DNA of 64,000 nt. Source: Whitmania pigra. Taxonomy: Eukaryota; Annelida; Clitellata; Hirudinida; Haemopidae. The stretch's first letter is position 1. The number at the start of each line of letters is the position of its first letter. Made by a program: the position numbers and the translations under genes. Shown piece after piece: positions 14,466 to 25,894 of the stretch. The stretch is from positions 140,001-204,000 of the forward strand of contig JAJTWR010000101.1 in the NCBI GenBank assembly GCA_021613335.1, read 5' to 3'. The notes under the pieces were generated by a model that worked only from the letters and a program-made list of their open reading frames with translations, had not been told where the DNA came from and ran no database searches.

Positions 14466-15430
14466 CGCAGAATCATTGTTACAATGCTTACTCTCACAGA
14501 TCTACAAATCTAAAATAATTGCCTTTGAAATGTATTAAATTTGGAAATATAGAGCCTAAACCACTCTATTTAGGATTAAAATTTGTCGTAAACAGTTTCA
14601 AAAATGAATCTAACTGGATATGAGTTTTTTCTCGTACATGTAGGGATTGTCTCGTCTCTTGATACCCCTGCCAAAGATGGCTATCCTACCAGATCCTTGC
14701 ATTGCTGTTTCAATCACATTTATGATATTAATTTAAAATTAATATTAACATTTAAAATACTAAAATTTATAATATCATCAAAGATGAATATGTTTAATAC
14801 TATTGGCATTTTATATATTATTACAAAACTCAGCATTTAACTGTTTGCAGACCACAAAAAAGTAATCGCATTTATCACAGCATATAAATATACTTTGAGT
14901 AACTAACTGTTTTACTGATGACATTTATTAACGAAATCGTAAAAATATCTAACGCTTTAAACATCTTTAAATACAACCAGTATTTATGAAGCTTGCTACT
15001 CAAATGATAACCTTATTTGCTTCGTCCTGTTTTTGTCTGTAAAGAATGAACAATTTAAAGGAGTTCAACTCAATTTATTGACGATTTTTTGACTTATTTA
15101 GAGTGATAAATGAAATTTTATACGGAGACTCGATTTGAAAATCTCAACCTCGATCGCTCCAACCGATAAACTGAAGTAGGATGACGTATGCAGTTGTTTT
15201 TCGTGACGCGTTTTTTACTTCAAATTTTATGCTATTACAAATTAACTTATTGATGCTTTGAGATGTTTCTAATGTTAATGTTAATTAATTTATTTTTTTA
15301 CATAGATGTTAATAGGAATATGATGTTCGAGTATTCATTGAGACTGCTTTAGGCATGAAGTCCTAGTCCTTAATAAATGTTAACGAATATTTGAACTTGT
15401 TTTAGCTCGAAGTCTGAATAACCACTAACG

Positions 15431-15892
15431 CAGGGTAATCGGAAAGTAACTTTCTATTTTAAAATGCTTGTAATTTATTTTTAATATATTGTAACATATT
15501 TTAAAATTATTTGAATTAATTCCATGCTGTGTGGGAATTAAATTTGTGTTCATGTTTTATTTCTCAGATAGTTTATTTTGTTGAAATTTGTTTGAAATGA
15601 AATGCTTTGAGTCGTGATTGAGCTGCGAATCGACCAAGGTTGACGCTTGATAATGATATTTTGGGTTATTGCTGCTGCTGCTGATGATGATGGTGGTGAT
15701 ATTGAAGATGGTGGTGGTAATTTTGTTGGTATGATGATTATGTCATCACTATCAATATAATAATTATCAAATTCAATTCAAATGAAACTCCATGCTGTAC
15801 ACTTTTATCTCCTATTCATGTTTTGTAAGAATTATATTTCAGAAATAAATTATTAATATTTAAAAATAGGGAGTTACTTTCCAATCACCCTG
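15431..15892. mobile_element. MITE with ~30-bp terminal inverted repeats
   Basis: The left end is CAGGGTAATCGGAAAGTAAC plus TTTCTATTTTAAAA. The reverse complement of the right end is CAGGGTGATTGGAAAGTAAC plus TCCCTATTTTTAAA. They match at most positions over about 30 bp. The 462-bp interior has no transposase frame. Tc1/mariner-like ends (CAGGGT...AAAGTAACT) suggest a non-autonomous mariner derivative. No clear TA target duplication is seen at this copy. Confidence 0.75.
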
Positions 15893-16354
15893 CAGTTTAT
15901 TTGCAAGAATGCATTGGATTATGAACAGATAAGACGCTTGATACATTTTTATTCTTTTCTAATTTCGTTGTTTTTGTTAGGCTACACCATACATGCCTGT
16001 ACAAGAAACATTGTTATGCCGAGTTAAATCTAAGCAATAATGTACTACTTTGTCTAATAATGGTTCCGGATGAAATATTTCTTATGTCTGAGTTCCTTTT
16101 TACGTTATTGTTAAGGCATTTATTGCCAGGCAACGCATTTGTAAGATTAGTCTCACTACTTTATCTGAAATCGAATAATTACAAAAATACGACTGGGAAT
16201 GATAAAATGCGATTGGAAAAGAAATCACGAAAAAACAGCTCCAAAATTCGTGTTTGGTACTTTCTTGGAAAAGGATTTCAATTTCAATATGCATTATAAA
16301 GAAGTAAAATAATAAATTACTTTATTAAAATAAATCACAAAAGTTTCTAAGACG

Positions 16355-17600
16355 ATGTTTTCCTATGTCTCGATGGTGTTCCTTACCCTAGTTGGAGCAA
16401 GTGCAGGTTTGCTTTTTGTTTATTGTACTTGCTGTTGCTATACTTCATATAAATAGCGCCATATGCGCTATGCATAATAATAATATACATAATATATACT
16501 CTGACAGCATCAGAGGCACTTTTTGTAACCATTTGTAAAGCACTCCTTCCCGAGGGCGCTGGCGGCAGCAGGCTGGGTTTCGAATGTTATACATTAAGAC
16601 TGTTGCAATTACCGCAGTATGCAGGAACATAACCTGTTGTGTTGTTGTCTCGATATCCAGTTTAGGTAAGAACAAATTTATAAGTACTAATGCAATTAAT
16701 TGAAGTTTGCAATGGCGGGTAAAACAAATGTGTTGCTCTGCTTGATTCTAATTTGTTGACGCCCATCGTTGAAATAACATTAATAATAAAAAGTTGAGAG
16801 GAATTACACAGAAACCATTTCATAAGTTATTATCATTATTATTTATTGTAATCATTACAAATTCATTACTAATTTTAAAAGGTCCAATACACAAAACAGT
16901 GGTGGTTAACAATGGTGATTCAGTTATTCTTCCATGTGAACATAACATAACAAATTTAACATGGATTGGAAAGAAGCAACAATTACGAAGGTCTGTGTAA
17001 ATCCCATCAACTTTCTTGAAATCTCAAAATACTTCAAGCAAATAAAAAAAATGCAGGAAGATATATTTGCATGGTTGGAGAATCACTTGAGTTTGAAGAG
17101 AAATACGGATTATTTCAAATGACGTTTTACATTAAAGTGGAACTTGTTGCTGGAGGCAAGTAGAATATGAGAAGATATTAAATTTAAAAAATTTATAAAA
17201 ATTATAAAAAAAAATAAGGAAGGAAGTTTTAACAATTTGTATTTTAGCAGAATTGGTTTGCAATAAAAACATGAATAAAGACCTGACATTGATTGGAGAA
17301 AATGATTGCTATGGAATAGAAGCAGATGTTTTAAATCTAAAATGTTTTTTCAATTACTTTGGCAACATCAATCATAATCTTCTTCATATCAGATGGATTG
17401 AAAAATATAAACTTATTTCATTGGAAAAGAAATTAAATTCATTTCTAACAAACTGTGAAGTGTAAGATGAAACAGACAAAATTTCAATTCAAACCAACTT
17501 ATCTCTACTTTATGAGATGCAAAACACAATATTTAAATTTGTTTTGGTCAAACAATGTCAGCTGCATGAATTCAGAACCCAGTGTGAGACTTAGTATATT
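16355..17600 (+). pseudogene. Immunoglobulin-superfamily gene, decayed (copy 1)
   Basis: The first exon at 16355-16406 encodes a clean signal peptide (MFSYVSMVFLTLVGASA) with a GT donor. It joins in phase to an exon near 16882 with KTVVVNNGDSVILPCEHNI and NLTW, the first half of an Ig V-like domain with its cysteine and tryptophan. About 60 nt present in the sister copy at 20.2 kb are missing after that, and the frame shifts. The second half (AGRYICMVGESLEFEEKYG) is open in another frame at about 17055-17160. A second Ig-like domain begins near 17246 (LTLIGENDCYGIEADVLNL, KCFFNYFG, IRWIEKYKL) and is cut by a TAA at 17463-17465, with sequence continuing in frame after it. A secreted or surface Ig protein is inferred; this copy looks dead. 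The stretch 17700-18670 has nothing recognisable. Confidence 0.6.
16443..16640 (-). mobile_element. tRNA-derived SINE (family A)
   Basis: The minus strand carries AATGTATAACATTCGAAACCC (B-box region), GGAAGGAGTGC, and the body end AGCGCATATGGCGCTATTTA. It is inserted in intron 1 of the Ig gene. Confidence 0.7.
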
Positions 17601-18671
17601 ATTTAATTTTGTTAATTACCTGCAATTTTTTAAAATTTGTTATAATCTTAAGTATTATCTAAAAAACACCTTTTAGTAAAGAAAAATAACATACTGTAGT
17701 TGATTTTTATTAAATTTATGTTAGACAAGTTATAAATGATTATGCATTAATAAAAATTAAGTAATATCAGTTTATAAAAAGATGTTGCAAACACCATAAA
17801 AATATCTCCACCCATATATTTCAATGATCTTTACAACATGAAATGTTCTGCCAACAAGAGTGCAACTGTTCAATGCTCATATTGTTGAATTCATGAAATT
17901 GCTGTAGCATGGTTGAAAATTTTGTTTGAGAATGTCTTGATTCCTAGCTGTGAAAGAAGAAGATTTTATAAGGAAGATTGAGAATAAATAATTAACCATA
18001 CTAACAGAAACTCCGACTCTTCTATTGAATTTACGTAGGCACAAGTGCTTAAAACTTGGAGAAAAATCAAAATGTCTGTTGGTAGCAATTCAACAGTGGA
18101 ATACCTATGACATGGACTTCTATGAAGTTTAGTTCATTCAGAAGAGATTATTCTTTTGGATGTTCTTGATGACAGAAATGTTATTCAATGATAATGGGTA
18201 AAAAGGTTCTTTTCTATTGCTGGTAAGTTTTAATGAATCTTACTAATGTATAAACTTTATTTTTAGCAATTAATTATTTTAATAAATATCGAAATTTAAT
18301 TCTTTGCGGCTGGAGGTGTTTCATTGAAATAAATTTGTGCTACACTTTTATAAGCTATTCGAACCTTTGAAAATGCAGATCTTTGATTCAAGCATTAAGT
18401 ATTAAGTACTGGCGCCAAAATAGCAGAGTTATAATAGGGCTATTATAATAATCTCAGAAGTTTAAAAATCTATTATTATACGGCTTAGCTTAAGAGTAAA
18501 GGATGATTTATTAAAGTTACATATTTTTATTGGAAATTGAGAAATTTTCTTTGTCTAACCAAATAAAATAGCTCAAGGATCAGCCTTAAGGAAACTCACA
18601 CTTTCTCTGTGAGACTGACACTAATTAGCACATTGTAAGTAGGCGTATGTACTGAAATAAAAATTTAAAAA

Positions 18672-18922
18672 ATCCACACAAAGAATACCGTGCAATATGT
18701 TCAATTTATAACATTTTTTAAATAACAAATTATTCTCATATTTCATATTATCTTATTGTTGTAAACTTGGAAATTAATCAAGTTTATATTGCTAAAATAA
18801 TTAAATGTATATTTCATTATATTTGGTATGGAATATGAGAATAATTTGTTATTTAAAAAATGTTATAAGTTGAAATAAAACTGCTTTAACATATTGCACA
18901 GCATTCTTTGAGTCCACAAAAG
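18672..18922. mobile_element. Foldback/MITE element with ~70-bp inverted arms
   Basis: The left arm (ACAAAGAATACCGTGCAATATG, then AACATTTTTTAAATAACAAA and TTATTCTCATATT) recurs inverted at 18825-18922 with few mismatches. The loop is short and non-coding. A second inverted element, unlike the one at 15.4 kb. The flank 18923-19570 holds no recognisable gene. Confidence 0.75.
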
Positions 18923-19571
18923 ACGTCTAAAAAAATGACCTTTTGTTGACCCCTATATTTTGTTTTGAAAACAAAAATATTTCAGATAATTTTTTTTTAA
19001 ATGAGCAATTTCATTCTTCCATTAATTGCAACCAATTCATGGTTGGTGATTTAGATCTATCCTGGTGGTGATGATTGTGACCAAAACGTTTGTCTTTACT
19101 CGAGGCACATCTTTGTTAAACTATTTCCAGAGATTTGTGCAAATGTAAATGCTGAAATTATGGAAATAAAATCATTTACAAATTAAATTAGTAAATTTCG
19201 AAAATTACTTACGGATTCCGCAAAAGCATTTACCATTCTTCCCCCTGTCCGCATTAGTCCTCTTTTGAAGGACCTCTCTCTGTAAATAAAACATTGACTA
19301 ACCACTCTAGACATATTTCAATTTATAACAAAGTTGATTAATTATTTATTTTTTAATCTCAGAGATGCCATAAATTTGTTATTTCCAAACTTAAAATCAA
19401 ATTTTTAGCACAAATAAGCTGAACATTAATTTTTAACATTGTTCAATTTATAATTAGCAAATTGGATTAGCTTTTGTTTATTTTAAAATTATTTTTCCAT
19501 AATTATATGTGATGAATTCGTCCTTTTATGAGAAATCAAAAGGAAGACTTGTTAATTTTATCTAACCACTG

Positions 19572-19928
19572 GTAAAATTAGTAAAGACAAAATATGTGAT
19601 GAGAGAAAATAGTCCTGTTGGAATGGATTGCAAGAATAAGTTTGAAAATGTAGCAAGTATAAAATGGGAGTGCATCTCAACTGAAAAATCACAAATAAAA
19701 TAACTTATGGCAGCCAGAAAAACAAAACAGAAAGTGGTTTTTAGGTCTCCAAAACATCAAACATTTACATCAACATGCATTCTCAAACTGCTTCAAGCAA
19801 AAAAGGAAGATTCTGGAAAATGTATTTGTTATGTTGGAGAAAGGAACGATGATATGCCTGATTCCAAATTGCTGATGCCTGAAGTTGAAATTGACTTGAT
19901 CACAAAAAGTAATAATCTCATTTTGTAA
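19572..19928 (+). pseudogene. Immunoglobulin V-like domain, one in-frame stop (copy 2)
   Basis: A single frame runs from an AG acceptor near 19575. It has KYVMRENSPVGMDCKNKFEN, IKWEC, then a TAA at about 19699, and continues in the same frame with KHQTFTSTCILKLLQAKKED, SGKCICYVGERN and MPEVEIDL. The C...W...DSGxCxC layout is that of an Ig domain. One nonsense codon is the only visible lesion, so loss may be recent. Confidence 0.6.
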
Positions 19929-20183
19929 TATCGTAATAATTTAATACAATTGCAATGGTATTAAAAGTATTCATTGCGACAGTGGAAATTATTATATATG
20001 TGCCTAGATTTTCATTAGACCACAATAATACTCCCTTTGGCATATTATTAATAAATACTATGAATCTGGCTGCAATAATATTACAGTTTTTCTAAACCCA
20101 TGGATAACATTGAGTTCAGTTGTATGGGTCATCTTTTTCAAAATTGCTTATTACTGACCATTTAACCATTTTATATTATTTAG

Positions 20184-20930
20184 GATCAAAACATAAAACA
20201 ATAGTGGTTAACAATGGTGATTCAGTTATTCTTCCATTTGAAGATAACATAACAAATGTAACGCGAGCAAATTGGAGCCATGTTTCACTTCAAGGTATTA
20301 TGACTTATCAACTTTATTAAATGGATTGGAAAGAAGCAACTAATAACAATTACGAAGGTCTGTTTAAATCTCATCAACTTTCTTGTAATCTCAAAATACT
20401 TCAAGCAAACAAGGAAAGTACAGGAAGATATATTTTCATGGTTGGAGAATCACTTGAGTTCGACAAAAATATGGTTTGGATCAAATGACATTTTCATTGA
20501 AGTACAACTTGTTGTTGAAAGTGAGTGGTTGAAAATAAATATATTAAAGCCAGATTTCAAAATAAAATTACACTTTAAAAAAAAATTACTAAGCAATAAA
20601 AACGTGAATAAAGATCTCGCATTGATTGGAGAAAATGTTATGGAATAGAAGCAGATGTTTTGAGTCTAAAATGTTTTTTTCTTTCAATTACTTTGGCAAC
20701 ATCAATTATTACCTTCTTAATCTCAGATGAATTGAAAAATAAAAATTTAATTCATTGGAAAAGAAATTAAATTCACCACTAATAAACTATGAAGTGAAAG
20801 ATGAATCAAACAAGATTTAAATTCAAACCAACTTATCTGTTGCTCATGAGATGCAAAACTCCGTATTTCAATGTGTTTTGGATGATACTTTGGTCAAACC
20901 ATGCCAATTGCAGGATTTAATGTAAGGCTT
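20184..20930 (+). pseudogene. Immunoglobulin-superfamily gene, decayed (copy 3)
   Basis: It starts after a TTTAG acceptor near 20183 with KTIVVNNGDSVILPFEDNI, where the first Ig cysteine is Phe. NWSHVSLQGIMTYQL and a TAA at 20318-20320 follow. Another frame then gives NNYEGLFKSHQLSCNLKILQ and STGRYIFMVGESLEF, and the second cysteine is again Phe. The second domain (LALIGENV, then shifted) also carries stops. It is a tandem paralogue of copy 1 and helps show what copy 1 deleted. Confidence 0.6.
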
Positions 20931-20959
20931 ATATTATTTAAGGTTATTGTTACTTATTA

Positions 20960-21610
20960 CTCCACCTTGGAGCTCCGACAGGGATCCACCGAGGAGTTTC
21001 CCCCGTCTTCAAACGTTTCGGCCCTTTGAGTCTCCTTACGTTTTCGGGGGGCGGGCCGCATCCGCCGGATGTCTCTGTCGGTTTGGTCTTGCTGGGCCCA
21101 ACTCTTACCGCCGGCTTCGATAGGCATTTGTTGGCCTTGTTATGCCGGTCACTGAACTGGAACGATTGCGAAAGCTCTCAATGGCTTCTTCATATCGCAT
21201 GCTGTCTGTTTGTCACCTGCAAACTTCGACTATGCGGGGCTTTCATTGGCCTTGTTATGTCGATCGCCTTCACCCCAATTTGCCTACAGAGGCCACGAAA
21301 GCTTTCAGTGGCTTCTTCACACCGCCTTAATATATGCAATCTGGACCTTATAATTTCTTTGTAGCGGTGGCCGGGGATAGACATTTCGGAACTCAACCGC
21401 GGGCCATTTCGAGGCCGCGGTTTGGACCGCAGGTCATGTTGCTTCGCGAGTCCGCTATCGGCCCATTTCTCCCGACAACACCGCGTCTCTCGGCCAATGG
21501 TTTGGCCCCGTCGTTCGGTGGATCATTCATACCGGAGAGCGACGGCTTTCCTTGGTTACCTGTAGTGGCCTCTTAAGATTGCTTCTGGCTCCTCATGTGC
21601 CAGAACCAGA
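20960..21610. other. GC-rich island with internal duplication
   Basis: This segment of about 650 bp is markedly richer in G and C than everything around it. It contains a diverged duplication of about 120 bp: TTGGCCTTGTTATGCCGGTC...CTCAATGGCTTCTTCATATC near 21131-21195, against TTGGCCTTGTTATGTCGATC...TTTCAGTGGCTTCTTCACAC near 21248-21325. Frames on both strands are open for up to 112 codons, as expected of GC-rich DNA, with no domain I recognise. It is not 18S, 5.8S or 28S rRNA by any motif I know. A mobile-element insert, spacer or satellite fragment, or foreign DNA are all possible. Confidence 0.6.
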
Positions 21611-21671
21611 ATGAAGCCGCTTCACTTTCAAACTCTAAATAAATTAAATTATTTATATGATTACTTTGATA

Positions 21672-21863
21672 GGTCTTACAAACAAAACAGCGGTTGTGAA
21701 CCAAGGAAACACAAACATTATTCTTTTATGTGAACACAACATAAAAAATTTGACACGATCTATATGGAGTCATATTTCAATGCAGGGTGTTATGAATTAT
21801 AATCTGCTTTATTTGAATGGACAGCCAGCATCTCATGACAATTATGAAAGTTTTTTTTTTTAG
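21672..21863 (+). pseudogene. Immunoglobulin V-like half domain (copy 4)
   Basis: An acceptor near 21672 is followed by KTAVVNQGNTNIILLCEHNI, IWSHISMQGVMNYNLLYLNG and QPASHDNYE, then a T-run and a stop. The second half of the domain was not found downstream, where repeats take over. Closest to copies 1 and 3. Confidence 0.55.
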
Positions 21864-22205
21864 TCACGGTTACAAAAAAAAACTAGCTTAATTACATAGA
21901 TAGTCATACTTTTGCAAAAAAAAAAAAAAGGTCAATCCGAAGGGATATACTTATTTCTTAATGTTCCAGTGCAACATAGAATTTTTGGTCCCTGTGGAGC
22001 AGTGATTTAATCAAAATAAAAGCAACACTCGTTAGGTGTCGTGTTCGCTATCCATGGGAAACATATTCTCTTTCTTCCAGTTTGAAAAGCATTGAATTTT
22101 GTTCGAATTAGTCTATTTAAATAGGAACCGGCGTGACTTGATGAGAATCTGGTAAAGAAATACCCTCGATTTTCGGACAATATTCTGTATAGGTAAGCAA
22201 GTAAT

Positions 22206-22320
22206 GCCCGCATGGCCTAATGGTTAATCACGATGGCAGCGCTGATTCGAACCCTGCTGGGGAGCACCGTCCTAATCATCTAGCTATGCAACGGACGTTA
22301 AAAAACATTTTAAATCTTAA
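22206..22320 (+). mobile_element. tRNA-derived SINE (family B)
   Basis: GCCCGCATGGCCTAATGGTT is an almost intact tRNA A-box head. GATTCGAACCCTGC is the B box. CCTAATCATCTAGCTATGCA plus ACGGACGTTAAAAAAC is the tail. A second copy with the same layout lies at 52.76-52.86 kb, inverted. Confidence 0.8.
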
Positions 22321-22849
22321 ATTGAAGGAAAAGGAATTTGTTTTTAGTTTTTGTGACTCCTTTGATCTCAAAAAACAAATGTAAACGTCACCCTCATCAT
22401 CATCATCATCATCCTCATCATCGTCATCATCATCATCAGCAGCACCAACAACATGATGATCATCATTGTTTGTAGGAATCGATCGGAGAATTTTTCATCC
22501 TCGATTTACAGGCAGTATTCCGAAGAAGTAAGCAACAAGTAGCTAATGTTCTCGTCGTTGAATTTATGGACCCATGGAGGGTCATTGGTTTAAATAAAAA
22601 TTAAACAAACAGGTTTCTTAAACATGTTACGAAGCACTTGCTTTCAATTTAAGTTGCATGAGGTATATTTCACTGTCATGAGACGGACTATTTTCAAAGT
22701 TTTAATAATTTTAATTTATTTAAATTTTGATTGAAATAAATTATTTATTTATTGATTCACTCAACAAAATATTTTATCTTTTGCTCCTCGAGCGAATAAT
22801 TCTAAAAACTTATATTATATTAAAATTATACAAAAAATGTATTTAAAAA

Positions 22850-23045
22850 GAGTTATTAATATTATCATTAAGAAATCTAATAGATCGCTTATGATGTAAA
22901 GTCATTCGATAAGCAATGTTAAATTCCAACTCCAAATCAAACTCTTTCTTGCAAACAAGGCGACTCAGGGAATGATCAAAAGAAACAATTAGAGGAAAAC
23001 TTTGCAGAAACAACCTCGATTTGCAGCCAATATTCTGAATAAGTT
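22850..23045 (-). repeat. Dispersed spacer repeat R with residual reading frame
   Basis: On the minus strand it reads TATTCAGAATATTGGCTGCA, a repeat seen again at 25.9-26.1, 29.0-29.3, 55.6-55.9 and, more diverged or on the other strand, near 47.4, 52.95, 62.57 and 63.95 kb. Several copies keep a frame with CRLVCKKEFDLELEFN and HHKRAIRFLND. No family recognised; probably the relic 3' part of a transposon carried along with the lectin duplications. Confidence 0.6.
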
Positions 23046-23313
23046 AGCACAGGTAATGAGGCTCAAGTCTGGTTTTATGCAAAGGACTATAACCAAATAA
23101 AAAAGCGACCTAACTACTGATCGAGTAAATATGATAAAAATCTAAAATTAAAAATATCTTGCATACCGTACATTGTAAATTTAAACAAAATAAAAATAAA
23201 AATAAAATTTTTTAACAACATGTTTGATATACACATATACAAAATAACATAATATCAAACATGTTGTTACAAATGCTGTCTCCAAGAGAAAATTTATTTT
23301 AATCAATACCAAA

Positions 23314-23534
23314 ACATTCGGAATGTGGCCGTAGAAACCATTGAAGCTAGCATGATCGATATTCAAAATTAAAGGTTGTTGTAAATACATTGTTTGCTTC
23401 GTTCGTCTGGAAATCGATGTTTCCTTTCTAAACACTTTCAATGCACCCCTTCTAAGTTATTTGTTATAAAAGTCTGAAAATTCTAATGAGTTATTTTGAA
23501 ATTTCAGACCATAAAATCGCTTTTATATTTAAAA
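23314..23534 (+). promoter_or_regulatory. Promoter of lectin copy 1
   Basis: The palindrome ACATTCGGAATGT is at 23314-23326 and the TATA box TATAAAAGTCTGA starts at 23465, 70 nt before the ATG. The same two blocks stand before all seven copies. GGAATGTG/CACATTCC resembles a TEAD-type site; the factor is inference. Confidence 0.6.
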
Positions 23535-24921
23535 ATGATTTTCAGATTATTAACTGCTTTACTTATTTACAACCTCATGAATATTGCAGAATGTAATATC
23601 AGAAGCACATTTCAGATGACACTCGATTGTTACGGCAAACCAGGATGTGCTTTAGACCTTCCATCTTCAGTTGAAACAGAAGTAAAAACCAAAAGCTGGT
23701 GTGCAATGATTTGCAAGATTCAGATGAACTGCACGAGCTTCAGCTACTTGGAAAATAATAAAACATGTCAGTTGTTTCACTTCCTTCCCTTCAAGATCAT
23801 GTCCTATCCTAAATGTTACAACTACTATGTGAGTTCTAGTTTGATTTGAAGATTTTGACAAATTGGTACTTTTGAAAGGTTCTTTCGAAAATTAATAAAT
23901 GAAATAAACTGAAAAAAGTTACATTGTTACATTGATGTCTTCTTTGTAGATGCCTTCAAGGATTGTTTTGCCAAGTAAACTAAGTTTTGCAGTGAATTAT
24001 TTACTTATTAAAATTAAAAAAGATTAATAAAATACGCATTTACTTTAAAGAATATTTTTACTAAATTAAATAAATTATTAATTTCGAATTTTAGCAAAAG
24101 GAAATCTTGCCTCAAAAAGACAAACATGTCAGAGTTCAACAAATGCAGTTCCTAATGGTAAACTCTCGTCGTGGCTGGCAGTGGATGATTTTCATGGATC
24201 TTCTATTTGGATGGCACAATGTGCTCAAACTAAGGATCCTGACGGAGGAGAAAACTGGTTCATGGTGGATTTGAGGCAAACTGTTGGCGTCAGTCGCGTC
24301 CGAGTTTTCACGTTTTCCTCAAGCTGTAGGTTTTTAGATGTAGTTCTTCATTTGGTTAACTAAGATTATTTACATCAAATTGGAACAACTGTTAATGTTA
24401 ATGTTAAAACATTTATAAAAATTCAAATGCGTCATACAATTATTTCATGGGTTGTGAATGTATTTGCGTTTAAAGTGTAAAGTAATTTCTACGCTGAATT
24501 AGTACATTCACAGTTCATGCCATCAAAATATAAACGCAAATTAATATAAAGCCAAATTTTCGGTAAACATTTTAATTAAAATAAATTACTTCCTAATTGT
24601 CATTAGTGAAGAAATGTCTATATAGAGGATTTAGCATTTATTTTCAAAATACAAAAATTCACATTTTAAGCTACTGAATTTGAGAGATACCTCAACCTGA
24701 TCATTGGTCTCACCAATGATTCTTGGCTCGTAAAGAGACCAGTAAGAAACACCTATCCTTTGTGTGGAATCTACCCTAAAATACCGAGTTATAGTTCCTG
24801 GTTTGAAGTCAATTGTTCCACCAAAGGAGCACAACAAGTGAGATACGTCATTGTCCAACAAACTCCAGTCAACTTGTCCACTGGTGGACGCTTGAGTCTG
24901 TGTGAAGTTCAAGTCTTTTAA
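23535..24921 (+). CDS. Secreted PAN/apple + F5/8C (discoidin-like) lectin, copy 1
   Basis: Four coding exons lie at 23535-23828, 23950-23974, 24095-24329 and 24687-24921 (stop TAA), giving 262 residues with phases 0, 1, 2 all matching. Residues 1-20 are a signal peptide (MIFRLLTALLIYNLMNIAEC). Residues 21-98 are a PAN/apple-like module with cysteines in CYGKPGC, WCAMICKIQMNC and KTCQLF and a last one in KCYNYY. The 25-nt exon adds MPSRIVLP. The rest is an F5/8C domain starting GNLASKRQTCQSSTNAVP. It runs through DPDGGENWFMVDLRQTV and VRVFTFSSSC, then KRPVRNTYPLCGIYP, and ends with the family signature LSLCEVQVF. I chose the ATG at 23535 because all paralogues start here, although an in-frame ATG lies at 23496. 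A polyA signal AATAAA is at 25348-25353. Carbohydrate or membrane binding is inferred from the family. Confidence 0.8.
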
Positions 24922-25353
24922 AGAATTTGAAATTTGAAAATTGGAGTTGAAATGAATTTCTTGGAATTTCCAAACTGACATTTTATGACTCGGTTGTGAG
25001 ACACATAATCTCGGCCACTTTATTTCCCGAAATCTTTTAAAATAATTCTCAGTTTTATTGTAAAGTTTAGTTGATGTATTCTTACAATTACCTTCATTTA
25101 GAATATATTCTGTTGTTATAATCTTTATAATCATAATCATAATCGTCATCATCATTTTGCAGATTATTTTGATTCATCCATGTTTCCTCCTTCGTGCATG
25201 AATAAGATCTCATTTTGCATCAGTTCAGCAACAACTTTTATTGGGATGTTATGATTTTGTGATTTGGATTTCTTTGTTTTTTTCTTTCTCATTGGCTTTC
25301 AAAAATTAAGTAAACTTCAGTAATACCAAATCATTTCCAATTTGTTTAATAAA
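24922..25353 (+). other. 3'UTR of lectin copy 1
   Basis: This stretch is conserved in all copies and ends at TTTAATAAAGCAGTT. In several copies the opposite strand keeps an open stretch with MDESIICKM and IIKIITTEY, described under findings. Confidence 0.5.
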
Positions 25354-25531
25354 GCAGTTAATCAAAAATAATAACAACTAATTAAACTATTGCATTGATA
25401 TTTAATTATTACAAATTTGTTTAAAACATTAGTGAAAAACCTATTCTAAGTTAAACAGCATTTTAAGCTTTTAAAACAAAATATGTTACCATATACCTCT
25501 GATGAGACAATTATTGGCCCAAAATATTGTT

Positions 25532-25680
<149 letters not shown>

Positions 25681-25894
25681 TGGTCTAAATAGAAATAAAA
25701 CAATCAGGTTTCTTACGATGCACTTGCTTTCAATTTGAGGTATATTTTGCTGTAATGAGAAGGACTATTTCCAAATTTTTAATTATTATAATTTTATTTA
25801 AATCAAAATTACAATAACTTATTATTATTTATTTTTTGATTCACTTGAAATATTTTATCTTTTGCTCCTCAAGCGAATAATTTTAAAAATTATA

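Noticed and set aside
21026..21576. Frames of 60-112 codons in the GC-rich island
   Set aside because: Open frames are expected at this base composition and overlap on both strands; no recognisable domain.
24631..25155. 174-codon minus-strand frame opposite lectin exon 4 (and similar ones at 27.9, 31.0, 57.5 and 61.5 kb)
   Set aside because: Shadow of the F5/8C exon on the other strand; only the 3'UTR part is kept as a finding.
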